DNA of 64,000 nt, from contig NZ_JAKWJU010000002.1 of the NCBI RefSeq assembly GCF_022524345.1, positions 4,626,501-4,690,500 of the forward strand. The letters run 5' to 3'. A program made the position numbers and the translations under genes. This document shows, piece by piece, positions 46,667-55,220 of this stretch. This DNA comes from Streptomyces marispadix. GTDB taxonomy: Bacteria; Actinomycetota; Actinomycetes; Streptomycetales; Streptomycetaceae. The first letter of the stretch is position 1, and each line of letters starts with the position of its first letter. The notes under the pieces were generated by a model. It saw only the letters and a list, made by a program, of their open reading frames with translations, did not search any database and was not told the DNA's origin.

Positions 46667-47288
46667 GCCGGTCGTGGAAGAAGTGAGGACTGCGGACGGG
46701 ACCGCGCCCGGAGTTCAGGACTGGCAGGAGGATCTCTCACAGGCCCCCATCTCCACGAAGATCGTGGTGGCGGGCGGCTTCGGCGTGGGCAAGACGACGC
46801 TGGTCGGTTCGGTCTCCGAGATCGAACCGCTGACGACCGAGGCGTTGATGACGCAGGCGAGCGAGTCCACGGACGACATCGCCTCCACGCCGGACAAGAC
46901 GACGACGACCGTCGCCATGGACTTCGGCCGCATCACCCTCGAATCGGACCTGGTGCTCTATCTGTTCGGTACGCCGGGCCAGCAGCGCTTCTGGTTCATG
47001 TGGGACGACCTGGTGCGCGGCGCCATCGGTGCCGTCGTCATGGCGGACACCCGGCGCCTGGAGGACTGCTTCCCCGCGCTGGACTATTTCGAGAGCTGCG
47101 GGTATCCGTACGTCGTCGCGGTGAACCACTTCGAGGGCACCACCGCGTACGAAGCCGAGGACGTGCGGGAAGCCCTGTCCGTGCCCCGGCATGTGCCTGT
47201 CGTGATCATGGACGCACGGGAGCGGAGCACCGTCCTGAAGTCCCTGCTCGCGCTGGTCAGTCACGCCCTGGACGTCACGCCCGCCTGA
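46647..47288 (+). CDS. cvnD: Conservon small GTPase, CvnD type
   Basis: This 213-residue Ras-like GTPase of the MglA-like ATP/GTP-binding group has P-loop GGFGVGKTTLVG, switch region TTTTVAMDFG, G3 FGTPGQQRF (Gln in the place that helps hydrolysis) and G4-like VVAVNHFEG, where the usual NKxD is changed to NHFE as is common in CvnD. GTG 46647 with GAAAGGG upstream gives VDFAGSE, the typical N-terminus. Its GTP state is thought to be read by CvnB. Confidence 0.92.
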   Translation: MDFAGSEPVVEEVRTADGTAPGVQDWQEDLSQAPISTKIVVAGGFGVGKTTLVGSVSEIEPLTTEALMTQASESTDDIASTPDKTTTTVAMDFGRITLESDLVLYLFGTPGQQRFWFMWDDLVRGAIGAVVMADTRRLEDCFPALDYFESCGYPYVVAVNHFEGTTAYEAEDVREALSVPRHVPVVIMDARERSTVLKSLLALVSHALDVTPA

Positions 47289-47336
47289 CCGGGTGCGGAC
47301 GCGAACTGCACACACGTACGGAGAAGAGAGACCGCC

Positions 47337-48593
47337 ATGCGGAAGATACTCATTGTCGGAGCCGGACAGGCGGGACTTCAGCTCGCGCTGGGCCTCCAGA
47401 CGCAGGGCTACGAGGTCACCGTGATGTCGAACCGCACGGCCGACGAGATACGCGGCGGCCGCGTCATGTCGACGCAGATGCAGTTCCACACCGCGCTCCA
47501 GAACGAGCGTGACATCGAGGTCAACTTCTGGGAGAGCCAGACGCCGAAGGTCGAGGGCCTGGGCGTCTCCGTCGCCGACCCGGAGTCGGTGCAGGGCCCC
47601 GGCGAGACCCAGCGCGCCATCGACTGGCTGGGGAGGCTGGACAATTACGCGCAGTCCGTCGACCAGCGCGTGAAGATGTCCGGCTGGATGGAGACGTTCG
47701 CCCAGCGCGGCGGCCAGCTCGTCATCCACGGCGCGGCCGTCTCCGACCTGGACTTCTTCGCCAAGAAGTACGACCTGGTCCTCGTCGCCGCCGGCAAGGG
47801 CGAGCTGGTGTCGATGTTCGAGCGCGACGCGGAGCGCTCGCCCTACGACGCACCGCAGCGCGCCCTCGCCGTCAGCTACGTCAACGGCCTGGGACCGCGC
47901 CCCGAGCACCCCGACACCGAAGCCGTGCGCTGCAACCTGGTGCCGGGCGTGGGCGAACTGTTCGTGATGCCCTGCCTGACGACGTCCGGCCGCTGCGACA
48001 TCCTCTTCTGGGAGGGCATCCCCGGCGGCCCGCTGGACGTCTTCCAGGGCATCAAGGACCCGAACGAGCAGCTCGCCAAGACCCTTGAGCTGATGGAGCA
48101 GTTCACGCCCTGGGAGTACGCACGGGCCACGAAGGTCGAGCTGACCGACGCCAACGGCACGCTCTCCGGCCGCTACGCCCCGACCGTGAGAAAGCCCGTC
48201 GGACGGCTGCCCAGCGGCGGTGCCGTGCTCGGCGTCGCGGACGTGGTCGTCGCCAACGACCCCATCACGGGCCAGGGTTCGAACTCCGCGTCCAAGTGCG
48301 CCGCGGCGTATCTGAAGTCCATCCTCGAACGGGGCGACAAGCCCTTCGACGAGGAGTGGATGCAGCAGACCTTCGACCGCTTCTGGGCCGACGTCCAGCA
48401 CACCACGAAGTGGACGAACGCGATGCTGGCGCCGCCGCCCGAGCACGTCCTCAACATCATCGGCGCGGGCGGCCAACTCCAGCCCGTCGCCGACCGGTTC
48501 GCCAACGGCTTCAACAACCCGGCGGACTTCGAGGAGTACCTCTACGACCCGGCGAAGGCCGAGGCGTATCTGGGCAGCTTCGCCGAAGGCTGA
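47337..48593 (+). CDS. Styrene/indole monooxygenase-family FAD protein
   Basis: The 418-residue flavoprotein starts RKILIVGAGQAGLQLALGL, the FAD Rossmann motif, and has the styrene monooxygenase (StyA) family layout, with GVADVVVANDPITGQGSNSA as the second FAD contact. StyA-type enzymes are external flavin monooxygenases that need an NADH:FAD reductase (StyB); no such gene lies nearby. It follows cvnD by 48 bases with a GAAGAGAG ribosome site, so the conservon operon probably includes it, as other conservons include P450 genes. The substrate is unknown. Confidence 0.9.
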   Translation: MRKILIVGAGQAGLQLALGLQTQGYEVTVMSNRTADEIRGGRVMSTQMQFHTALQNERDIEVNFWESQTPKVEGLGVSVADPESVQGPGETQRAIDWLGRLDNYAQSVDQRVKMSGWMETFAQRGGQLVIHGAAVSDLDFFAKKYDLVLVAAGKGELVSMFERDAERSPYDAPQRALAVSYVNGLGPRPEHPDTEAVRCNLVPGVGELFVMPCLTTSGRCDILFWEGIPGGPLDVFQGIKDPNEQLAKTLELMEQFTPWEYARATKVELTDANGTLSGRYAPTVRKPVGRLPSGGAVLGVADVVVANDPITGQGSNSASKCAAAYLKSILERGDKPFDEEWMQQTFDRFWADVQHTTKWTNAMLAPPPEHVLNIIGAGGQLQPVADRFANGFNNPADFEEYLYDPAKAEAYLGSFAEG

Positions 48594-48602
48594 CGGCGCC
48601 GG

Positions 48603-48637
48603 CCGGGGGCCGGTCCCTGGCCAGGGCCCCCGGCCGC
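48603..48637. terminator. Bidirectional terminator hairpin
   Basis: 11-bp perfect stem GGCCGGGGGCC / GGCCCCCGGCC with a 13-nt loop, between the convergent monooxygenase and NlpC/P60 genes. Confidence 0.7.
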
Positions 48638-48714
48638 CGCGCCCGTTGTCTCCCGGCGCGGCGGCCCGTCACGGGCGGGGAAGGGGGACCCGCCCGCGGC
48701 CCGGGTGCCGTGCT

Positions 48715-49815
48715 TCAGCGCAGCGGCTTCGGCAGCCGGTAGCTGAGCAGCGGACTCATGCCCGCGTCGGGCCGCACCGCACCCCGTACGGACGGGATGG
48801 CGCCGACCGGTGACAGCTTCACGGACGAACCGGGCCGCGGCGCGTGTACGACCTTGCCCCGCCCGGCGTAGATCGCCACGTGCGACGCGCTCCTGTAGTA
48901 GACGACGAGGTCCCCGGGACGCAGCCTGCTCATCCGCACATGCCGCAGCGTCTTCCACTGGGCCTGGCTGGTCCGCGGGATGGAGCGCCCCGCCTTCCCC
49001 CACGCCTTGTGCGTGAGCCCCGAGCAGTCGTACGCGCCGGGGCCCTCCGCTCCGAAGCGGTACGGCTTGCCGATCTGCCGCAGTGCGAACCTCACGGCCT
49101 TGGCGCCCACACGCGACGGCTTGCGCAGGGACTTCGAACCGCGCAGCCCGTGCGCGGACATCAACGAGCGCTGGACGCCTGCCTGTTGGGCCGCCTCCAG
49201 ACCGCGCAGCCGGGTGAGCTGCTCGGGGGACAGCGACGCCAGAGCGCGCTCGACCCGGTGCAGCCGGGAGCGTACGGCGTCGCGCTGCCTCTTCTTGCGG
49301 TCGGCGAGCCGCTGCTGCCCGGCGAGCGATTTGCGGGCGCGCGCGGTGAGCTGACGCTGTCTCTTCTCACCCGCGACCAGCCGGTGCACGGTCAGTGCCT
49401 GGCGCCCGGCGGCGCGCGTGAGCAGGCGCAGCCCGTCCATGGTGTCGCGGGGCTCACGCATGAGGAGAAGCTGGACCACCGGCGGCAGTCCGATGTCGCC
49501 GCGCCGGTACTGCTGGCGGGCCAGACGGCCGGCGTCGCGGCGGCTCTCGGCGAGCACGGAGCGCAGCGAAGTGAGCGCCCGCTCGGCCTCGTGGGTGCGC
49601 TTGCGCTGCCGCTCCAGCTTCGCGGAGGTCCTGTTGTACGCGTCCGAGGCGGACTCGGTCTGCTCGTACATGACCCGCAGTTCACGCAGCAGTTCGCCGA
49701 CGGGCTTGCCGACGGGGTCGGCCATCACGGGCGGCGGCTGGAAGGCGAGAGCCGCGACTGCCGCCGCGGCCAACGCCCCGGCGGCGATGGAGCGTGGAAC
49801 ACCTCTGTGCGACAC
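48715..49815 (-). CDS. Secreted NlpC/P60 peptidoglycan hydrolase
   Basis: The 366-residue protein has a signal peptide (SIAAGALAAAAVAALAF then an Ala-rich cleavage site MADP), a long coiled-coil region (about 40-215, Arg/Lys/Gln-rich) and a C-terminal NlpC/P60 domain with Cys264 (AYDCSGL), His312 (SASHVAIY) and His324 (VVHAPRPG), the catalytic set. It should cut D,L-peptide bonds in the wall (RipA-like layout). GTG 49815 is preferred, because GGAGGCGAGAG precedes it directly. The leader may be structured. Confidence 0.92.
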   Translation of the reverse strand: MSHRGVPRSIAAGALAAAAVAALAFQPPPVMADPVGKPVGELLRELRVMYEQTESASDAYNRTSAKLERQRKRTHEAERALTSLRSVLAESRRDAGRLARQQYRRGDIGLPPVVQLLLMREPRDTMDGLRLLTRAAGRQALTVHRLVAGEKRQRQLTARARKSLAGQQRLADRKKRQRDAVRSRLHRVERALASLSPEQLTRLRGLEAAQQAGVQRSLMSAHGLRGSKSLRKPSRVGAKAVRFALRQIGKPYRFGAEGPGAYDCSGLTHKAWGKAGRSIPRTSQAQWKTLRHVRMSRLRPGDLVVYYRSASHVAIYAGRGKVVHAPRPGSSVKLSPVGAIPSVRGAVRPDAGMSPLLSYRLPKPLR

Positions 49816-49920
49816 CTCTCGCCTCCGATCTGACTGGCTACCGGAGCGATCGTGCACGGCGGCGCCGGTTACCGGCGGGGAGGTCAGGCTCGGAGCGGGG
49901 GTCAGTCACCCGAAGGGTGC
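49816..49920 (-). promoter_or_regulatory. Structured leader of the NlpC/P60 gene, possible c-di-AMP (ydaO-type) riboswitch
   Basis: On the minus strand the leader holds CACCC-TTC-GGGTG, GAGCCTGACC, the stem CGCCGG-TAA-CCGGCG and, next to the start, CTCCGGTAGCC...CGGAG, which pairs the ribosome site with an upstream strand. In Actinobacteria c-di-AMP riboswitches often control NlpC/P60 genes. The match was judged by eye only. Confidence 0.35.
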
Positions 49921-50118
49921 GGGGGCGTCGTCCGTGCGGCGGCGGCACGGGGCGGGGCGTATCGCGGTGCGCTCACGCGCGCCGGTGCGGGCGCCGGAAT
50001 ACGCGTCGGAACGCGGCGGGGGCGCGGCGGCACCGGCCTGCGGCACGGGCGTACGGGCGTACGGCAGGGACGTACGGCAAGGACCGCAGGCCCGGCGAGA
50101 AGGGCGGCTGCCCGGGGT
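49921..50118. other. Rest of the 303-bp gap between NlpC and kinase-like genes
   Basis: G+C-rich sequence with tandem GGGCGTAC-like units at about 50047-50062 and no gene. It is downstream of the kinase-like gene and upstream of the NlpC leader, so it should hold the NlpC promoter, which was not recognised. Confidence 0.4.
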
Positions 50119-50982
50119 TCACCTGCCGAAGAGACGGCGTCCCGCCAGCTTGCGCGCCGCGTCGGCGGCCGTGCCGATCTCGTGCGCGTACGCCTCCGGC
50201 AGCCAGTCGACGGCGGGCTGTTCCGCGGTCTCGGCCAGATCGAGCGCGGTGGCGAGGACGCCGGGGGTAGGGCGGGAATCGGGGGTCTTGTGCAGACAGG
50301 CGAAGAGCGCCGGGCACAGACCGTCCGGGACTCCCGTCAGATCGGGGTCCTCGCGTGCCATGGGAAGCATGTTCCCGGCGAACGGCTGATGGGCGCTGGA
50401 GGCGAAGACGAGGGTCGCCCCGAGGTCGAAGACGTCGTCGGCCAGCTCGTCGGTGGCGGGGCCGCTCATACGTCCCAGCGCGAGGCCGTAGTCGACGACG
50501 CGGGGCGCGTCCGCGGCGAGCAGCACATTGTGCGGTCCCAGATCGCGGTGGGTTATGCCCGCCGCGTGAAGGGCCATCAGCGAACGGGACAGCGCGCCGC
50601 CGAGAGCGCGCACGGACGACTCGGGGAGCGGGCCGAACTTGGCGACCAGCACCTCCAGGGAGACGCCGGGCACGAAGGCGTTGGCTATCCAGGGCTTCGC
50701 GCCGTCGAGTTCGCAGCCCGCGGCGTCGGCCACGTACCTGCTGCGTACATTCGCCGCCGCCGACTGCATCTCCTGCCGAAGCCGCGCCCTGAGCGGGCGG
50801 TCGCGGATCAGCTCCGGCCGCAAGGTCCGCACGGCGACGAGCTGCTTGCGAGCCCCCCGCTGCGGTGCCCCCCGCCCCAGATAGACGGTGCCCATACGGC
50901 CGTTGCCGAGCACTCCGTGAAGGCGGTACGGGCCCAGTCCCTGGGGATCTGCGCTGCCGAGGCCGGACATCCCTTGGATCAC
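50119..50982 (-). CDS. Protein kinase-like protein, possible pseudokinase
   Basis: The 287-residue protein has a bacterial Ser/Thr kinase fold without a membrane segment. The Gly-rich loop LGNGRMGTVYLG is intact, HRDLGPHN keeps the catalytic Asp147 and Asn, and the metal Asp164 is in VVDYG. The ATP-anchoring Lys of VAVK is replaced by Arg52 (VAVRTL), and the catalytic-loop Lys is Gly149. This suggests weak or no phosphotransfer. GTG 50982 or ATG 50970 are both possible starts. It stands alone, and partners are unknown. Confidence 0.75.
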   Translation of the reverse strand: MIQGMSGLGSADPQGLGPYRLHGVLGNGRMGTVYLGRGAPQRGARKQLVAVRTLRPELIRDRPLRARLRQEMQSAAANVRSRYVADAAGCELDGAKPWIANAFVPGVSLEVLVAKFGPLPESSVRALGGALSRSLMALHAAGITHRDLGPHNVLLAADAPRVVDYGLALGRMSGPATDELADDVFDLGATLVFASSAHQPFAGNMLPMAREDPDLTGVPDGLCPALFACLHKTPDSRPTPGVLATALDLAETAEQPAVDWLPEAYAHEIGTAADAARKLAGRRLFGR

Positions 50983-51104
50983 GCAGGGCAGCCTAGGCGC
51001 ACAGCGTGTACAAGGGGACGTCGCGAACAGAACCGTCGCAGTTCTTCGCAAACTTCACGTGAGGCGCAGAAATCGTCAGGGATGTACCCGGGCCTGACCG
51101 GACA

Positions 51105-51359
51105 TCAGCGGCGGAACGGGCCCCGCCGGGGCCGGGCGTCCGGTTCGTGCACGTAGCGCCAGCCGCGCGGAATGCCCAACCGCCGTGTGTAGGACGCGGG
51201 TTCGAGACGGTAGACGTGCACCGTGGCCGCCCCGTCCTCGTCCGGGGAGGGTACCGGCACCTCGTAACGTTTCGGTGGGCGGCCGTCGATTCCGGTGAGC
51301 ACCGGCAGTACGCGGCCGTCCAGCGGGCCGCCGACGAAGAGGCTGTCCTCGCTGCGCAT
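51105..51359 (-). CDS. Small hypothetical protein coupled to SoxR
   Basis: The 84-residue protein starts [19 protein letters not shown] and ends in an Arg-rich tail ([12 protein letters not shown]). Central [20 protein letters not shown] suggests beta strands. The family is not recognised. Its ATG overlaps the soxR stop as TGATG, so it is translated with soxR and may relate to redox response, but there is no direct evidence of function. Confidence 0.65.
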   Translation of the reverse strand: MRSEDSLFVGGPLDGRVLPVLTGIDGRPPKRYEVPVPSPDEDGAATVHVYRLEPASYTRRLGIPRGWRYVHEPDARPRRGPFRR

Positions 51360-51841
51360 CAGCGGCATCCGTCCGCGGAGGCGTCGCAGCCGGCGAGCGA
51401 GCGCGGGCCGGGGCCCTCTTCGCCGAGCTTGTCGTAGGGGTTGGCCAGCGCGCAGTGGTCGAGGGAGAGGCAGCCGCAGCCGATGCACTCGGTGAGATGG
51501 TCGCGCAACTGCGTCATCAGCTTGATGCGCTGGTTGAGGTCCTCCCGCCAGCACTCCGAGACCCTCGCCCAGTCCTCCCTCGTGGGCGTACGGCCCTCCG
51601 GGAGCAGCGCGAGCGCATCGCGGATGGCGGCCAGGGGCATGCCGAGCCGCTGGGAGGCGCGGATGAACGCGACGCGGCGGAGGGTGTCGCGGCTGTAGCG
51701 GCGCTGGTTGCCGGAGGTGCGGCGGCTGCGGATGAGGCCTTCGCGCTCGTAGTAGCGCAGCGCGGAAGGTGCGACTCCGGCACGCTCGGCGAGTTCGCCG
51801 ACCGTGGCCTCCTTCGCCTGCCAGGACAGTTGGTTGGACAT
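51359..51841 (-). CDS. soxR: Redox-sensing MerR-family activator SoxR
   Basis: The 160-residue protein has a MerR winged helix ([25 protein letters not shown]), a coiled dimer helix and the [2Fe-2S] cluster motif [12 protein letters not shown] (Cys119, 122, 124 and 130), which is diagnostic of SoxR. In Streptomyces SoxR senses redox-active compounds such as endogenous antibiotics and turns on a few genes. The small coupled gene lies downstream, and the region just upstream has a partial SoxR-box-like sequence. Confidence 0.95.
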   Translation of the reverse strand: MSNQLSWQAKEATVGELAERAGVAPSALRYYEREGLIRSRRTSGNQRRYSRDTLRRVAFIRASQRLGMPLAAIRDALALLPEGRTPTREDWARVSECWREDLNQRIKLMTQLRDHLTECIGCGCLSLDHCALANPYDKLGEEGPGPRSLAGCDASADGCR

Positions 51842-51859
51842 GCGGCCACGATAGGCGTT

Positions 51860-51877
51860 CTTCAAGTTTTGTTTAAG
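51860..51877. promoter_or_regulatory. Weak SoxR-box-like sequence upstream of soxR
   Basis: CTTCAAGTTTTGTTTAAG matches 12 of 18 positions of the classic CCTCAAG...CTTGAGG box read on the minus strand. It lies only 18 bp before the ATG, close for a MerR-type operator. This is an eye match. Confidence 0.3.
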
Positions 51878-51930
51878 TCTCGTCGCGGGTTCATGGGCGC
51901 CCTCGCCCCGGACCGCCAGTCCCCTACGGG

Positions 51931-52683
51931 TCAGAGGCCGCCGGGCGGCTGGAGCAGGTGGCCCTTGTCGCCGACGACGGGCAGCATGCGGCGTGCCAGT
52001 TCGCCGACGGGGCCGTCGCCCTCCTCCAGGTCCAGCGCGTGACGTACGATCCGCGCCGTCTCCGCGTCCCTCGTGGCCGACGCCATCAGCAGCGCGACGA
52101 AGTGGTCCAGCAGCCAGTCCCTCAACTCGCCCACGGGCGGCTGCTTGTCCTCGTCGAGCCACATCAGCGAAGCGGCCTCGACGACGGTGATCCAGGTGCT
52201 GACCGTCATCCGCAGCCGGGGGCCCGCCTCGTGGCCCGGCTGGAACCCGAGGTGGAAGAGGATCTGGTCGGCCGCCGCACGCCGCACCTCGTCCACGATC
52301 GCGTGCGTACGCGAGGTCTGTACGACGCTGCCCCCCTGGAGCAGCGCCATGAAGCCGGCGTCGTGCCCGTCCACGAACGCCAGATAGCGGTCGAGGGCGC
52401 GGACGAGGCGCAGCGTGAGCGGCCCCGTCTGCGGCTCGGCGAAGCACTGCTCCAGCTCGTCGGCGGCGCTGCGCAGGGCCGCCTCGTACAACTGCTGCTT
52501 GCCGCCCGGGAAGTAGCGGTAGACGAGCGGGCGCGACACACCGGCGGTGGCGGCCACGTCGTCGAGGGAGACCTCCTCCGGCGGATGGTGGGCGAAGAGG
52601 CCGAGCGCGGTGCCGATGAGCTGCGTACGCCGTTCGTCCACGCTCAGCCTGCGATACGCCGGGGCCGTGCCGCTGCTGCTCAT
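51931..52683 (-). CDS. TetR family transcriptional regulator
   Basis: The 250-residue protein has an N-terminal TetR helix-turn-helix (LIGTALGLFAHHPPEEVSLDDVAATAGVSRPLVYRYFPGGKQQLYEA, split here by the usual helices, with SRPLVYRYF as recognition helix). A helical ligand domain follows. It lies 53 bases after the AurF-like gene on the same strand, so the two can be cotranscribed. A 16-bp dyad in the divergent promoter of the two diiron genes is the likely operator. ATG 52683 is preferred because the upstream extension is Pro/Arg-rich and non-family. Confidence 0.9.
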   Translation of the reverse strand: MSSSGTAPAYRRLSVDERRTQLIGTALGLFAHHPPEEVSLDDVAATAGVSRPLVYRYFPGGKQQLYEAALRSAADELEQCFAEPQTGPLTLRLVRALDRYLAFVDGHDAGFMALLQGGSVVQTSRTHAIVDEVRRAAADQILFHLGFQPGHEAGPRLRMTVSTWITVVEAASLMWLDEDKQPPVGELRDWLLDHFVALLMASATRDAETARIVRHALDLEEGDGPVGELARRMLPVVGDKGHLLQPPGGL

Positions 52684-52736
52684 CCCATGAGCGTAACGGG
52701 CGGGCCAGTGCCCGGGGCGGCGCGGGCGTCTCCCGC

Positions 52737-53693
52737 TCAGCGGGCCAGCAGGCCCGAACTGACCCACAGCTTCCGGCCGATGCCGCGCATCACGCCGATC
52801 TCGTCCAGGAAGTCGGTGAGCCGCCGGGCGCCGGTCTGCATCACCTCGCGGCGGTGGCCGCTCGCCTTGACCTGGGCCATCGCCTCGCGCTTGTCCAGGC
52901 CCACGTTCGTGTAGACCTCGGGGTTGATGAAGGAGATGGAGAAGACGCGGGCGGCCTCTCCCGAGCTGATGCGTGTGAACTCGGCCTCCCAGCGGGGGCA
53001 GCTCACCATCTGGCGGCGCAGCTCCTCACGTGCGTAGCGCACGTGACGTGCCTCCTCGACGACATGGATGCGGGTCACTCCGCGCACCAGCGGCTGGACC
53101 CGCTCGTCGGGGAACGTCAGCCGCTGCATCCAGTCGAGGATCTCCTCGCCGAGGAGCGTGGCGGTGAAGGAACCCGGCGTGGTGGAGACGGTCTTCAGCA
53201 GCCGGGCGAGGTTGTGGTGGAGCCGGGAGACGCGGTAGGTGGGGCTGCCGCTCTTGGAGATCATGCGGGCGAACATCTTCGAGTGGCGGCACTCGTCCTC
53301 GATCTCCGTCAGCGCGTACCGCACATGGCTGCTGGTGAGGGACTTGTCGTAGATGTGGCGCACCAGGAGCTGCATGAGTATGACCTCGAACCAGATGCCG
53401 AGGGAGGCGAGCGAGGCGGCCTCGTGGCGTGCGAGGTCGAGGCGCTGTTCCTGCGACATCCGCTTCCACAGCGGGGTGTCGTAGAGGGACACCAGCTCGG
53501 GCGGCCAGAACCACTTGCCTTCTTCGAAGTCGGCGTCCCAGTCCAGCTCGGTCTCCGGGTCGAACGAGTGCTTCTTCGAGGATTCGAGCAGACGCTCCGC
53601 GACCCGCTCCCTGTCCTTGAGCAGTCCGAGGGCGTCCCGGAGCGGCCGTTCTCCGGTCTCTTCGGGGGTGGCCGTGTCAGGGGTGATCGTCAT
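52737..53693 (-). CDS. AurF-like diiron oxygenase family protein
   Basis: The 318-residue protein has the ferritin-like four-helix bundle of AurF/CmlI N-oxygenases. Ligand motifs include EIEDECRHSKMF (Glu, then DECRH) and VEEARHVRYAREEL (EARH), plus upstream helices with HEAASLASL and LGEEILDW. AurF oxidises arylamines to nitro compounds using two irons; here the substrate is unknown, and no amino-aryl biosynthesis gene is close. ATG 53693 has GAAGAGG upstream. It is divergent from another diiron-type gene. Confidence 0.85.
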   Translation of the reverse strand: MTITPDTATPEETGERPLRDALGLLKDRERVAERLLESSKKHSFDPETELDWDADFEEGKWFWPPELVSLYDTPLWKRMSQEQRLDLARHEAASLASLGIWFEVILMQLLVRHIYDKSLTSSHVRYALTEIEDECRHSKMFARMISKSGSPTYRVSRLHHNLARLLKTVSTTPGSFTATLLGEEILDWMQRLTFPDERVQPLVRGVTRIHVVEEARHVRYAREELRRQMVSCPRWEAEFTRISSGEAARVFSISFINPEVYTNVGLDKREAMAQVKASGHRREVMQTGARRLTDFLDEIGVMRGIGRKLWVSSGLLAR

Positions 53694-53736
53694 GCTGGGC
53701 ACCTCTTCGTGAGTTACCGAAGGTTACATCGCCGGA

Positions 53737-53752
53737 CAGTCTTATGAGACTG
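53737..53752. promoter_or_regulatory. 16-bp dyad between the diiron genes, likely TetR operator
   Basis: CAGTCT-TATG-AGACTG, perfect 6-bp arms, centred in the divergent promoter region of the AurF-like and ferritin-like genes. Assignment to the neighbouring TetR protein is inferred. Confidence 0.6.
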
Positions 53753-53903
53753 CCTGTCAGCAAGGCGAGTCAATCCCCGTGACGTACATTGCGCGGCTTT
53801 TGTTGACCCGGCGGTAACGGCCGTGTGAGCCTGCCGACTGCCTGCCGTGGCAAGCCCGTTGAGGTCCGCGGCCGGCCCAGCGACCCGGAGTCAGGAGGCG
53901 TCC

Positions 53904-55055
53904 ATGTCCACGCACGACCTCTACACGCTGAGCCCGGGGGCCGAGGGCTGGGAGGTGCCTGCCTCCGGTGCGGCCCGCTTCAGCTGGGACTACGACGACG
54001 GCCGCGACCGTCTGCTCGCCCTCTATCAGAAGGGCAAGGACAAGCAGTGGGACGGCCAGTTGCGCATCGACTGGGACCTGGAGGTCGATCCGTACGACCC
54101 GCTCGGCACTCCCGACGAGGCCATGTCGCTGTACGGCACGTCCTACTGGGACAGGATGAGCGAGGCCGAACGGGCCGATCTGCGAAGGCACTACGCGTCC
54201 TGGCAGTTCAGCCAGTTCCTCCACGGCGAGCAGGGCGCCATGGTGTGCGCCGCTCGGATCGTGGAGTCCGTACCCGACCTCGACGCGAAGTTCTACTCCG
54301 CGACCCAGACCATGGACGAGGCCCGGCACGCGGAGATCTACGGGCGCTTCCTGCACGAGAAGGTCGGGATGGTCTACCCGATCAACGACAACCTCCAGTC
54401 CCTGCTGGGCGACACCCTCCGCGACTCCCGCTGGGACATGCCGTATCTGGGCATGCAGGTGCTGATCGAGGGGCTGGCGCTCGCCGCCTTCGGCATGATC
54501 CGCGACACCACGAGCAAGCCGCTGCCCAAGCAGATCCTCGCCTACGTCATGCAGGACGAGGCCCGGCACGTGGCCTTCGGACGGATGGCGCTGCGCGACT
54601 ACTACAAGCAGCTCACCGAGGCCGAACTGCGCGAGCGCGAGGACTTCGTGATCGAGGGCTGCTATCTGATGCGCGACCGCCTCAAGGGCGTGGAGGTGCT
54701 GGAGAACTTCGGCGTTCCGCGTGCGGAGGCGGAGGTCTTCAGCGAGCAGTCGGACTTCCTGAAGCTCTTCCGGAAGCTGCTCTTCAGCCGCATCGTGCCC
54801 TGCGTCCGCGACATCGGGCTGTGGGGCGAGCGGCTACAGCGTGCGTACCTCGACATGGGCGTCTTCGAGATGGGCGACCAGAACCTGGATCTGCTGATGG
54901 CCCAGGACGAGGAGATCGCGGAGAAGCTGGACGCGGAACGCTTCGCCGCGGAGGAGGCCGAACGTACCGCCGAGGTCGCCGACGCCATCGCCGAGGGCGA
55001 GCGCGAGAGCGAGGGCGAGCCGGAGGAAGCGGAAGCGGGCGGCGCCACGCGCTGA
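53904..55055 (+). CDS. Ferritin-like diiron domain protein
   Basis: The 383-residue protein has two DEARH metal motifs, TMDEARHAEIYGRF and QDEARHVAFGRMALRDYY, with upstream acidic helices (FLHGEQGAMVCAA and EGLALAAFGM). This is the R2-like/ferritin-like diiron oxygenase pattern, different from the AurF-like protein divergent to it. The C-terminal 40 residues are Glu/Ala-rich and variable. ATG 53904 follows AGGAGG. An oxidase or oxygenase role is likely; the substrate is unknown. Confidence 0.85.
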   Translation: MSTHDLYTLSPGAEGWEVPASGAARFSWDYDDGRDRLLALYQKGKDKQWDGQLRIDWDLEVDPYDPLGTPDEAMSLYGTSYWDRMSEAERADLRRHYASWQFSQFLHGEQGAMVCAARIVESVPDLDAKFYSATQTMDEARHAEIYGRFLHEKVGMVYPINDNLQSLLGDTLRDSRWDMPYLGMQVLIEGLALAAFGMIRDTTSKPLPKQILAYVMQDEARHVAFGRMALRDYYKQLTEAELREREDFVIEGCYLMRDRLKGVEVLENFGVPRAEAEVFSEQSDFLKLFRKLLFSRIVPCVRDIGLWGERLQRAYLDMGVFEMGDQNLDLLMAQDEEIAEKLDAERFAAEEAERTAEVADAIAEGERESEGEPEEAEAGGATR

Positions 55056-55073
55056 CGCGGCGGCTGTGACCGC

Positions 55074-55109
55074 AGGGCCCCGGGTGTGCCGATGTGCACC
55101 CGGGGCCCT
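55074..55109. terminator. Terminator of the ferritin-like gene
   Basis: Perfect 13-bp stem AGGGCCCCGGGTG / CACCCGGGGCCCT with a 10-nt loop, 18 bp after the stop codon. Confidence 0.8.
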
Positions 55110-55220
55110 CGTGCGTCCGGAGTCCTCGTGTGTCCGCAGGCCGTCACCGGAAGAGCCGGGACGAAACACGGCGTACGTGTGGCACGAGGCTCCGGCGCGA
55201 CGTAGTTTGAAGGGGATCGG

